Shown piece after piece: positions 43,692 to 52,957 of a stretch of 64,000 bases of DNA. The notes below the pieces were generated by a model. The model did not search any database, was not told the origin of the DNA, and saw only the letters and a list, made by a program, of their open reading frames with translations. This stretch comes from Paramoeba atlantica (lineage: Eukaryota; Discosea), in NCBI GenBank assembly GCA_977017575.1, contig CDRNVI010000158.1, forward strand, positions 1 to 64,000, read 5' to 3'. Position numbers and translations under genes: made by a program. Position 1 is the first letter of the stretch. Each line of letters starts with the position of its first letter.

Positions 43692-44040
43692 AACAACACA
43701 GGCAGAGGAAAGTTCATCTTTGAAAATAATAGTTTATTCAATTGTTTTTTGTTTTTTGAAGGGGGGAGGGGAAGAAGGGAGAGAGGGGGGGTGGGGATTA
43801 ATCTTTCTTGGTTTCATCGACGATTCCTTGTGCGGAAGTAACAACAGATTTGGAATATGAACGGGAGTTTGATTTGCGTTGTGGAGCTGCTCCAAACTGG
43901 AACCCTTTCGTCAATTTTTGCATCGCAATCACACTGAAAATTCCTTTCTGTAAAAATGTGGCACACACAAAAAACAAAATAGTTTAGTATTGAGAAATAT
44001 TTGTGTGTGTCAAAACAAGAAAAAATTAAAATTAAAAGAA

Positions 44041-45566
44041 TCATTTTAAAAAAAAAAAGGTTTTTTAACCCTCAACTTTCGGCGAGCATTGAACTTCTTC
44101 AATTCTGTAATGGCAGTACCCAGAACTTCAGTTCGAGTATTGGAGGAAATCCACTTGTGGTTTAAAACATCTTCTGATGAAAATCGTTTCTTTGGGTCCA
44201 AAACAAGGAGGTTATCGATCAAATCTCTGGCTATTCACTTTGTTTAAAAAGAGTTGGGTTACGGAGCTTTTATATTTCTTCGAACCACATGTGGTTTCTT
44301 GAAAGATAATCATTTTTGATAAATTTAGACTCAAAAAAACAATAACACAAAATGACTTACCATCAGCAGAAATTCCATCCCAATAAGGAGAAGGATACTC
44401 GAAATAACCATCACAGATCTTGTCATAAATTTCGTCATCATCTTCACCATAAAATGGGGGGAAACCACAGAGAAGGATATACATAATGACTCCAACTCCC
44501 CAAAGATCAACTTCTTCGGTATATCCTTCGCCTGTATCCAAAGTCTCGAGAACTTCTGGTGCTGTATGGTGGGTGTTGAGGAAAAAAAAAAGAATTTTGA
44601 AGTCAGAAAGGAGAGAAAAAGGGGAGAAAAAGAGGGGAAAAAGAGGAAAAACCAAGGTAGCCAGGAGTTCCAACAGCGCGAAAGAGGCGCTTTCCTTCTG
44701 GGAGAATGGCAGAAAGTCCAAAATCAGTAATCAATACATTCGCATCTGGATCTTTTGATGATAACAACAAATTCTCTGGCTGTTTTTGTTACAATTAATT
44801 TTTTTGATTAGGAGGAGAAAATGAAATTTTGTTGAAAATTGTGTCAAAAAAGGAGAGAGGGGAGGAAAAAAAAAACCTTCAAATCTCGATGAACAACTTG
44901 CTTTGAGTGTAAATGTTGAACTCCCAAAATAATCTTCTTGACAATTTCGGAGGCATCCTTTTCAGAGTAATGAACTAACTCGACAATTCGATCAAATAAT
45001 TCACCACCTGTGATCAATTGAAGCACCAAAAAATATTCTGTCTCTGTTTCATACAAGTCTGCCAATTTGACCACCTTCAATTTTGTTTTTTTGTTTTGTA
45101 TCAGAAAAAGGAGAGAGATGATTCCTGAAAAAGAAAAATCAAAAAGAAAGAAAGAGAAACGTGAGGATGATTAACGCGCTTCAAAATCTCAATCTCAATA
45201 TCGATGATCTCTTTTTTCCGAGGATTGTCCTTCTCTTTGTTCATGATTTTTACAGCAAATTGTTCTCCTGTTTTGACGTGTGTTCCCAATTTCACTTCAG
45301 AAAAGGTTCCACTGGAAAAATCAAGAAAAAATTAATTTCATTTCATTCATTTTTGTAACTTTGAATGTGAGGGAGGTGGTTGGTTTGAGGGGGATCAAAA
45401 TATTTGTTCTGTGGGGGAATCATAATAAAAAAATGAATCCTTCCCTTCCTTTGGGTTGAAAGAAAAAAAAATACCTTCCAAGAGTACTGGAAATCTTAAA
45501 ATCATCATGAATGGGGTGTTTTTTTGTCTCATAAGGAGTGATTGGAACTTTTGGATCAGAAGCCAT
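44041..45566 (-). CDS. CaMK-type Ser/Thr protein kinase
   Basis: Start ATG at 45564-45566 (MASDPKVPITPYETKKHPIH, then DDFKISSTLGR). Exons then give the N-lobe (EVKLGTHVKTGEQFAVKIMN; the Lys of AVKIM is the ATP-binding Lys), LVLQLITGGELFDRIVEL, VVHRDLK, PENLLLSSKDPDANVLITDF with GLSA, AVGTPGYL, APEVLETL, VDLWGVGVIMYILLCGFPPF, and a tail ending in the CaMK-like KKFNARRKL. All catalytic residues are present. The protein is short, about 350 residues, close to CaMKI/DAPK catalytic domains, with an autoinhibitory-type basic helix at the end; whether it binds calmodulin cannot be told. Stop TGA at 44041-44043. About six introns. Divergent from the FYVE gene. Confidence 0.88.
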
Positions 45567-45987
45567 TGGATGAGAGTGGTTGTGATGTGTACAAGGAAAG
45601 TCAAAAACCACAAAAAAGAAACAAGCCAGAAAAACAAAAAACGCTCATTTGTGACATCACAATTTTAGTTTCCGCTTTTGATTTTTATTTCCTGCGAATC
45701 TTTGGATAAAAAAACTCGTATTCGTAGTAATTTTTAGAAGGTGAAAAAATCTTTTTTATTGTTAAAATTATATCCAAAAAATTGAAGTTCTTTTTATTTT
45801 TATTACTGAATGAAAAACCAATAAATTCTTTTTTACAAAAAGTCTCTATTACTTTGATCTTTTTTTTTTCCGAACAAAAACACAGAAAAAAAGAAAGCAC
45901 GCAGAATTTTCGTTTTGCCACTTTTTTAAAAAAAGAGAAGAGAAAAAAGAAGAGGAAAAGAAGAAGAGAGAGAGAGAGAGAGGAATC
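45567..45987. promoter_or_regulatory. Divergent promoter of the CaMK and FYVE-pseudokinase genes
   Basis: 421 bp between divergent starts, ending in a purine run (agagagagagagagaggaatc) right before the FYVE-gene ATG. No specific site recognised. Confidence 0.4.
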
Positions 45988-48900
45988 ATGGCCTTGACAG
46001 CCCAACAACAAGCAGTTTTGGCCCGGCCTGAATGGCAATCAGATGAACAAGCTGGGTTTTGTAATCGATGTGAGGAAATTTTCTCTTTCTTTTTGCGAAA
46101 ACATCACTGCCGAAACTGTGGAATGGTTTTTTGTTACAATTGTACCCCAAATACATTCGATCTTCCTCCAGGTTTTTTTCTTTTTCTTTTTCTTTTCTTT
46201 TTCAAAAATTGGAATCAAAAGAAGAAAGAAAACTTTTATGAAAGTCAAGATGTGTTGTTTTATTTTTTCTGATGTTTGTTTTCGTGGTGTAGAATGGGGA
46301 TATTCTGGACCTCAGAGAGTCTGTATTGATTGTTTCTTCAAATTGGCCAAAGAACAAGAGTTAAAAACTTCAACAAAAGATGAATTAATGATTCTCCAAT
46401 TTTTCTTGAGAGATTCTCAAGTTTATCGGTTTTCTTTTCCCTTTCCCTCCTGTTCTTCGAAGAGATCTCGAGAATATCCAACAATCTTTCGACTGATCCT
46501 TCTCTTTTCTTTTTCTTTTTCTTTTCTTTTTGAAATTAGAATGAGATCCCGAGATGTCTATGATATGGGAACAAGAACAGCGCCTGAAAAAACACCAGCA
46601 TGTGCAGAATTCCTCGATAAACAAGATTCAAAATCAGATCACATTGCCACTTTGATAAGTACAGAACATGCACCCCAATCTCTCTCTTCTGCACAAACAA
46701 AGAAAAATTGGGAAAGGGTTTTGTATAGTTTGGACCATCCTTTTCTATTGCCTGTTTTAGAGGTAAACATTTTTACTTTTTTCTCTTTTGTTTGTTTTTT
46801 GTTTTTTCTTCTTCGAAGCCATCTCTATGTTTGAAGGATCGAATCTTTTTTTTTTTGTTCTTTGATCCAACCACCTCAATGTATATCAATAACTTGTGTT
46901 TTTGTTTTAATTAAAGGCTGATACTCTTCTTGATCGAAATCGAGTGGTGCTCTTTCGTCCCTATTGCAGTAAAGGGAGCTTACGAGATCTTATTTATCGA
47001 GTCAGTGGTAATTAATGTTTCTTTAACCTTGACTTTCTTCTTTCTCTCTCTTCTCGTTCTTTTTTGTGATGTTGTTCTTTTTCTTCTTTCTTTTCGATTT
47101 AACTCAATAGTTTTTTCTTGTCCTGATCACAATTTAATAGACCCCAAAAACCCCTCTCGAAAAAAGTATCCCCTAAAAGTCCCTTTTAAAGAATATGATG
47201 ATTTATTGGGGATGCCAGAGTCGATTGAAGATGAAAAATGTTACAGTGATTTAAAAGAATCATTCATCAAAGAAAGTTGTCGTCAAATTTTGGAGGGGTT
47301 GTTGTATCTTCAAAGGAGTCGTGTACCTTATCCTCATTTGCACACTGGGAACGTGATGGTTCAGGTTATTTTTGGCTATTTTTCTTTTTTTTTTTGGATT
47401 GTTCTTTTTCTTTTTTCTTTTTTGGGTTTTCTTTGGATGGTGTTGTAAAAATCATGGACTTTGTTTTTGGTTGAATGAGTTGAGTTTGAGACAACGGATC
47501 CTGTGAGATAGTTGGGGTATTGGGATTTTGGTTTGAATTTGGCGTGTGTAGTTTTTTTTTTGGTTGATTGGTTGATAAAGCTCTGAAAAAATTATTTTTC
47601 TTCGTTCAATTGGGTTTATTCTAACAGATTTTTCCACCTTTTTCAGAAAAAACGATGTTGTTTGTCTGACTTCGAAAACATTACTTGCGGATTAAAGCCT
47701 TTTTATACTTTGACCCTCCGCAACACTGCTCCTGAGGTTAATACTTAATATGAAAAGATTAATTTTTTCAGAGACAAAAAGTCTTTTGTATCTTCTCTGA
47801 TACAAAAAGTCTTTTGTATCTTCTCTGATATCCATACTTTCTCTTTTTTTTTTGCCTCACAGGTTGAGTGTTTTGGAAATGTCTTGTATGAAATGACGAT
47901 GGGTTTTCCAAGGTTCTTTTTTTTGTTGAGATGGATTCATTTCCCCCCCTTTGTCTTTCCTCTTTTTTTTTAACTGTCTTTTTTCTTATTTTTAGGTGCC
48001 CACACATTTTGGATCCATCAAAAAATTTAGTTCACCCAAAAACATGTCCAACCGATATCTCAGAGGTGGGTGGTGTTTCTGTTTTTTTCTGTGTTTCTGA
48101 GTTTTAATGGTGTGTGGTGTTTGTTGTTGTTTGTTGTTGTTAATGTTCCTATCTCTTCGAAAGAAAGCTTCTCTTTTTTTTTATTTCATGATGAGACAAT
48201 AGGTGTTACAAGCGATTTTTCTTGGTGGAGAAACTCCAATGACACTCGAGCTATTACTTGAATTGCCCATTTTTGCAGATGTAAAACTAAAAAACCAAGA
48301 GGCAATTCCAACGAAGGTTGGGGACTTTTATTTCTTTCAATTCAAAGATTTCGTTCATATTTTATTGAGAAAACTAACTTCTTTTGTTTTCTTATTTGAA
48401 AATAGATGAAAGGAATGACAAAAGGAATGGCTGCGTATCTTCAAGAGCTTCGTAATGCAAGTGATAAACAACTACAAGAAAATTTCGAGAAACAAACAGA
48501 GAGAGTTGCAGAACTTGCATCTCAAAGGGCACAAAAAGAAGAGGAAAGAAAAGCAAAGAACGAACAACAATCAACTCGGGCTCAATTGGCCGCTCAAGGG
48601 GTGTTGGGGGAATCAGGTGTGTTTTTCTTCGCTCACTTTTTTCAACCTTTTTTTTCTTTCACACTTCTCACACAAACATATATTTTTGAAATACAGAGCA
48701 TGCCTATTCAAAAGGAAGACGACCTGGAGAACAAGCACGGCGTGCTTTGAGTCCAAGTCGTTCAAATGCAGAACATGATTTGGCTGAAGATGGACGAAGA
48801 AAAAGGAAGAAGAAATCAAAGACAGGTTCTAATTCTTCTGTGGCTACATCAGCTGCTCCAACTTCACCTCCAACAACTCCTTCGCCAGCTCCTACTTCAC

Positions 48901-49321
48901 CTACTCCAGCTCCTTCTGCTCCACCACCAGCTCCTACACCTCCTCCAGCTCCATCTGCTCCACCACCCCCATCAGGTTTTTTTTTTTCTTTCTCTTTTTT
49001 CTTTCTCTTTTTTCTTTCTCTTTTTTCTTTCTCTTTTTTTCTCTTTTTTCTTTCCTTTTATGTGTTGAGATGTTTTTTCTTTTCTTTTTAGGTGGTCCTC
49101 CCCCTCCAAAACCTCCCCCACCTGGACCACCACCTTCAACAAGCTCTGCTCCTCCACCAGCTTCTTCAGGTAGAAATGCTCTTCTTGATTCAATCCGAAA
49201 TCCAGGGAAGTCATTGAAGAAGACAACGACTGTGGACAAAAGTGTGCCAAAACATCTTCGGTTTTATTTCTTCTTTCCTTGTCAAACGGATGAAAGATTT
49301 GTTCTTAATTTTTTTTTCTAA
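45988..49321 (+). CDS. FYVE finger, Slob/PXK-type pseudokinase, Pro-rich region, WH2
   Basis: Start ATG at 45988 (MALTAQQQAVLARPEWQSDE). Exons 45988-46171, 46293-46428, 46540-46762, 46917-47007 and from 47141 join in frame. The FYVE finger is complete: WQSD, RKHHCRNCG, CYNC, and RVCIDC after the first intron, predicting PI3P and endosome binding. Then comes a PXK/Slob-like kinase fold (GSLRDLIYRV, ILEGLLYLQRSRVPYPHLHT with GNVMV, CCLSDFENITCG) in which HRD is replaced by HLHTGN and DFG by DFEN, so it is probably inactive. A Glu/Lys helix, a Thr/Pro/Ala-rich stretch (PPPKPPPPGPPP), and a WH2-like actin-binding motif (NALLDSIRNPGKSLKK) end it. Stop near 49321; the last about 25 residues may be intron read-through. 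The order recalls Dictyostelium Slob proteins (from memory). Confidence 0.85.
47774..47829. repeat. Two 28-bp tandem units with a hairpin, intronic
   Basis: acaaaaagtcttttgtatct followed by tctctgat occurs twice in a row. Across the junction, gatacaaaa and ttttgtatc form a 9-bp stem with a 4-base loop. It lies in an intron of the FYVE-pseudokinase gene. Confidence 0.8.
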
Positions 49322-49800
49322 AATAGATGAGTTGTTTTTTCACCTTCTCTTTTGTGCCACAAAAAAAAAACAAATGAAGTTGTTTGTTGAGTTTTTCTTG
49401 GCTTCCCCTCTCAACAATAACAAAAGGATTAAAATATGAAAAAAGAAAAAAGTAAAAAAGAAAAGGAAAAAAAATAAAAAGGGTTCAATTTTTCATTCTT
49501 TTTGTTGAGAATTACTTTTACCGACAAGAAAAGCGACACTCCCTCCCAATTCTCTTTCGAGGTAGTGAGAGGTTTTTTTATAAAAATATCTATTTTTTAT
49601 TGCGAAAAAATACGCCTTCAAAAAGGAGAAACAGAGACAAAAAGACTATCTCCTCAACGAAAAATGATGCTTTTCGCAACAATGTGTGAAATTCGTCTTT
49701 TTCCTTCTCTCCTTTTCTCATTTTTTTTTCTCTTATGGAAGGTGTTGTTGCTCTCGAATAATAATAGGTTTATTTCTTTCAAATTTCTCAATTGAAAAAA
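49322..49800. other. Gap between convergent gene ends
   Basis: 479 bp between the FYVE gene and the membrane-protein gene on the other strand. T-rich, then A-rich; open frames are short and biased. No gene or RNA recognised. Confidence 0.4.
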
Positions 49801-50496
49801 TTAACACAAAGGAGCATTGGTGACTTTTCGGAAAAAAGACTTCCCAGAAAGCATCGCAAAAACTCGATCCAAATTCTTTTCACGAGCAAAACCAAGAAGC
49901 CCAATGGGAATACTGAAGAGAGGCAAAACAGCAATATAAATTGCATGTGATAAAACTTGCTGCCAATTTGTGAGATAACATGAAGCCCCTCCAATACTAT
50001 GCTCATCATCAGAATAATCATCTGCGATCCCAAAGACAATAACAACAAGCATGATTGGAATTGCGGTGACAGCGAGTTGGCATCCCAAGATCAAATGTCT
50101 GGCCACACCTCTTTCAAAATTAAGACCAGGGAAAAGAACCCAAAAACCACCTGAAAGGTCAGACTGGCGAACAAACCCAAACCAACCTCTCTCGGTTGCA
50201 CGCATCATTCCAATAGGAGCGAACGCAAGGGACAATACCGGACTTGCAAAAGTAGAGATGAAAAGTGGACAGAGAACTTGAACTGAAAAGCATTCATACC
50301 CATCCGAACCTAACCGAACAAAGAGCAACCAGAAAAAGAAGAGAATCACAGAAAACGAGACCACAATACTGAAGAACAACTGACCAAGCAAGAAAGGGGT
50401 TTTCAACAAGGCTAAAGGGGTGAAATATTCTCGTTTTTTTTCGTCATTGATTCCTCCAATCAACCCCACCTTTTCCGCAACGGATGATGTGGACAT
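49801..50496 (-). CDS. Hypothetical multi-pass membrane protein
   Basis: Single exon, 231 residues from the ATG at 50494-50496 (MSTSSVAEKVGLIGGIND). Four or five hydrophobic segments: LGQLFFSIVVSFSVILFFFW, VLCPLFISTFASPVLSLAFA, LILGCQLAVTAIPIMLVVIV and AIYIAVLPLFSIPIGLLGFA. The loop GMMRATERGWFGFVRQ and the Cys before the last span may be conserved features. No signal peptide, no known family. The gene is divergent from the sulfotransferase-like pair. Confidence 0.6.
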   Translation of the reverse strand: MSTSSVAEKVGLIGGINDEKKREYFTPLALLKTPFLLGQLFFSIVVSFSVILFFFWLLFVRLGSDGYECFSVQVLCPLFISTFASPVLSLAFAPIGMMRATERGWFGFVRQSDLSGGFWVLFPGLNFERGVARHLILGCQLAVTAIPIMLVVIVFGIADDYSDDEHSIGGASCYLTNWQQVLSHAIYIAVLPLFSIPIGLLGFAREKNLDRVFAMLSGKSFFRKVTNAPLC

Positions 50497-50801
50497 GAGC
50501 TTCTTCGACAAGAAAAAAAATAAAAAAGCTTGTTTGGCTTCCTTCCTTTTTCAGAAAGCCATCAGCTTTGCTTTTCACCAGAAAGAGAAAAAAGAGCCAA
50601 CAGAAAAAAGCCGCACTCCCTCAGAAAGATTCTAACTTTTTTATTCTAAATTGAGAATTTTTTTTGTTGGGAAATTGGTCAGAAAAAGAGAAAATTACAA
50701 AAACAAAAAGACCACTCCCTCTCTTCATTTAACAAAAATCGAAAAGTTTCTTTTTCTCCGTCGCCTTTTCGTTCGTGGAGGGGGGTGTTGTTTCATCAGT
50801 G

Positions 50802-51595
50802 ATGGCGATCCCAAACGTGATGATTTGGTCTCACCCAAGAGCCATATCCACTGCTTTTCTTCGTTCTTTTGAAGGTCCCAAAGTTTATGACTGAGAATTT
50901 TTTTCGAACGGGTGGACGACTCAGAGGAGAAATCATTTGGAGATTTTTTTGAAAAGTTTGTTGCGAAAGGACCTTTTGTTTGGAAAGAACATCCCTACCA
51001 TTTTCGAGTCAATGACTGGGTGAAGCTCGAGGAAGAGAAAGAACGTCTCAAAAAGATGAAACACATCTTTATCATTCGTCACCCAGAACGTGCGATGGCT
51101 TCAATGAGAAGTAAGATGCTTAAGACCAACATGTCAAGAGAGAATCCTGAAATGGTTCCGTTTAAAAAAGACTGGGGATTAATGGATCTTTCAGAAAAAG
51201 AATTCACCGTTTTTTTCTCTGGTTATGAAGGCCAACTGATTCTCTTTGAGATGTTATGTAAAATGGGAGAAAGACCTCTCATCATTGATGCTGATGATTT
51301 AACTTCTGACCCTCAACCTTTCCTTGACGAATTGTGTAAGAGAGCTGAATTTCCTTGGACTGGAGAGAAGATGATGACTTGGGAAGGGGAGATGAAAGAC
51401 GTTCACCCACTTATTGCTCCTTGGTTTGATATTGCGAATGGGTCGACTGGTTTTGTCAAGAAAAATTTGGGAACATCAAAAGACCATCTTGCTGGATGTT
51501 CGCCTGAGCTTCGTGAGAGTGTTCGAATTGCAATCAGTGAAGTTCTTCCTTTTTATGAAAAACTCAAAAAACACGCAATCACAATTGATAAATAA
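50802..51595 (+). pseudogene. Sulfotransferase-like paralogue 1, probably broken
   Basis: The start (ATG 50802; MAIPNVMIWSHPRAISTAF) matches paralogue 2 exactly by eye until GPKVYD, where a stop follows; about 45-50 bases present in paralogue 2 are missing. From about 50915 the rest is open and alike (KSFGDFFEKFVAKGPFVWKE, HIFIIRHPERAMAS, IIDADDLTSDPQPFLDELC, GFVKKNLGTSKDH) to the stop at 51595. As an alternative to a pseudogene, removing 50875-50927 as an intron (GT...AG) would rejoin SFE to EEKSFG in frame and give a shorter protein. No RNA evidence is available. Confidence 0.65.
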
Positions 51596-51856
51596 CAAAT
51601 AAATATCTCACAACCCACCCCATTCTGCTGGATTCCAAAAGAGATGAATGACTTTTTGTCCACAGAAAACAAAAACCCCAAACCAAAGAAACAAAACTCA
51701 CAAAAAAACGATTCGGAGAATGACCGTCAAAATTGAACCAAAATCGTTTTTTTGTGGGTCTGCAAAAACTCACAAAAATTTTCTGTTCTTTTTCGTTTTC
51801 CTTTTTCTCTTTTCCTTTCTTTCTCTCCGCCTTTTCACGAAAGTTGGTCGGTAGTG

Positions 51857-52687
51857 ATGGCGATCCCAAACGTGATGATTTGGTCTCACCCAAGAGCTAT
51901 GTCCACTGCTTTTCTTCGTTCTTTTGAAGGTCCCAAAGTTTATGACAAATCCCTCATCAAGAGCGAACCAGTCTTGGAAGTTCGGTTGAGAGGCTTTTTC
52001 GATCCAGATGATTCCCTCGAGAAATCTTTTGGGGAGTTGTTTGATAAATTCATTGCAAAAGGACCTTTTGTTTGGAAAGAACACCCCTACCACCTTCAAA
52101 TTAATAATTGGGTGAAGTATGAAGAAGAGAAAGAACGTTTCAAAAAGGTGAAACACATCTTTATCATCCGTCACCCAGAACGTGCGATGGCCTCGTCGAT
52201 GAGAATGTTGCGCAAGACCAACATGTCAAGGGAGAATCCTGATATGGTCCCACTCTACAAAGACTGGGGATTAACGGGTCTTTCTCAAAAAGATTTATGT
52301 AAGACTGTCTCTGGTTATGAAGGCCAACTGATTCTCTTTGAGAAACTGATTGAAATGGGGGAAAAGCCTCTTGTGATTGATGCTGATGATTTAACTTCTG
52401 ACCCTCAACCCTTTCTTGACGAATTGTGTAAGAGAGCTGAATTTCCTTGGACTGGAGAGAAGATGATGACTTGGGAAGGGGAGATGAAAGACGTTTCTCC
52501 ACTTCTCGCTCCTTGGTTTGATGTTGCGAATGGGTCGACTGGTTTTATCAAGAAAAATTTGGGAACATCAAAAGACCATCTTGCTGCCTGTTCGCCTGAG
52601 GATCGTGAAGATGTTCGAATTGCAATTGATGAAGTTCTTCCTTTTTACGAGAAAATGAAAAAACATGCACTCTCACTTGGGGAATAA
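51857..52687 (+). CDS. Sulfotransferase-like P-loop protein, paralogue 2
   Basis: Single exon, 276 residues from the ATG at 51857 (MAIPNVMIWSHPRAMSTAFL). The WSHPRAMSTAFLRSFEG segment is the 5'-phosphosulfate (PSB)-type loop found in a fungal/plant/protist group of sulfotransferase-like proteins; KHIFIIRHPERAMASSMRML fits the 3'-phosphate-binding strand and helix. Later motifs are LVIDADDLTSDPQPFLDEL and GFIKKNLGTSKDHLA. Whether it transfers sulfate or is a relative with another role cannot be decided. It is the intact member of a tandem pair about 260 bp apart. No signal peptide, so probably cytosolic. Confidence 0.75.
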   Translation: MAIPNVMIWSHPRAMSTAFLRSFEGPKVYDKSLIKSEPVLEVRLRGFFDPDDSLEKSFGELFDKFIAKGPFVWKEHPYHLQINNWVKYEEEKERFKKVKHIFIIRHPERAMASSMRMLRKTNMSRENPDMVPLYKDWGLTGLSQKDLCKTVSGYEGQLILFEKLIEMGEKPLVIDADDLTSDPQPFLDELCKRAEFPWTGEKMMTWEGEMKDVSPLLAPWFDVANGSTGFIKKNLGTSKDHLAACSPEDREDVRIAIDEVLPFYEKMKKHALSLGE

Positions 52688-52957
52688 AATCCAATTTTTT
52701 TGGGGAAAGAACAATTTCTTTCCCAAAATATTTAAAACAATTCAATCCAAATTTTTTTTCGATTCAAATAACCCCTCTGACATTGAAATAATTTTGAAAA
52801 TAATCCTGATTTCAATCCTGATTCTTTATTTGGTTATTTGTGTTTTGCGTTGTTTTTTCTTTTTTTCTTCTTGTTCTGAGAAAAATCACTAAGGAGAAAA
52901 AAAGAGAACCCGTTTCCGAAAGAAAGGAAGAAACAAAGAGAAAGAAGGAGGGAGAGG

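Larger units (their letters stand above)
38307..44040 (+). repeat. Tandem array of about 0.85-1.1 kb units, six SPRY genes
   Basis: Start codons at 38307, 39260, 40111, 41073, 42040 and 43125. Each unit also repeats non-coding parts: a block before the ATG (ttttatttttgtgtttgggg), the intron (gtgagattttctttcttctc...acag), and a 3' block (gaggaaagttcatcttt, then ggagtttgatttgc, then ccaaactggaaccctttcgtcaat and cacactga). The final unit's 3' block runs to about 44040, where the kinase gene ends on the other strand. Confidence 0.85.
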
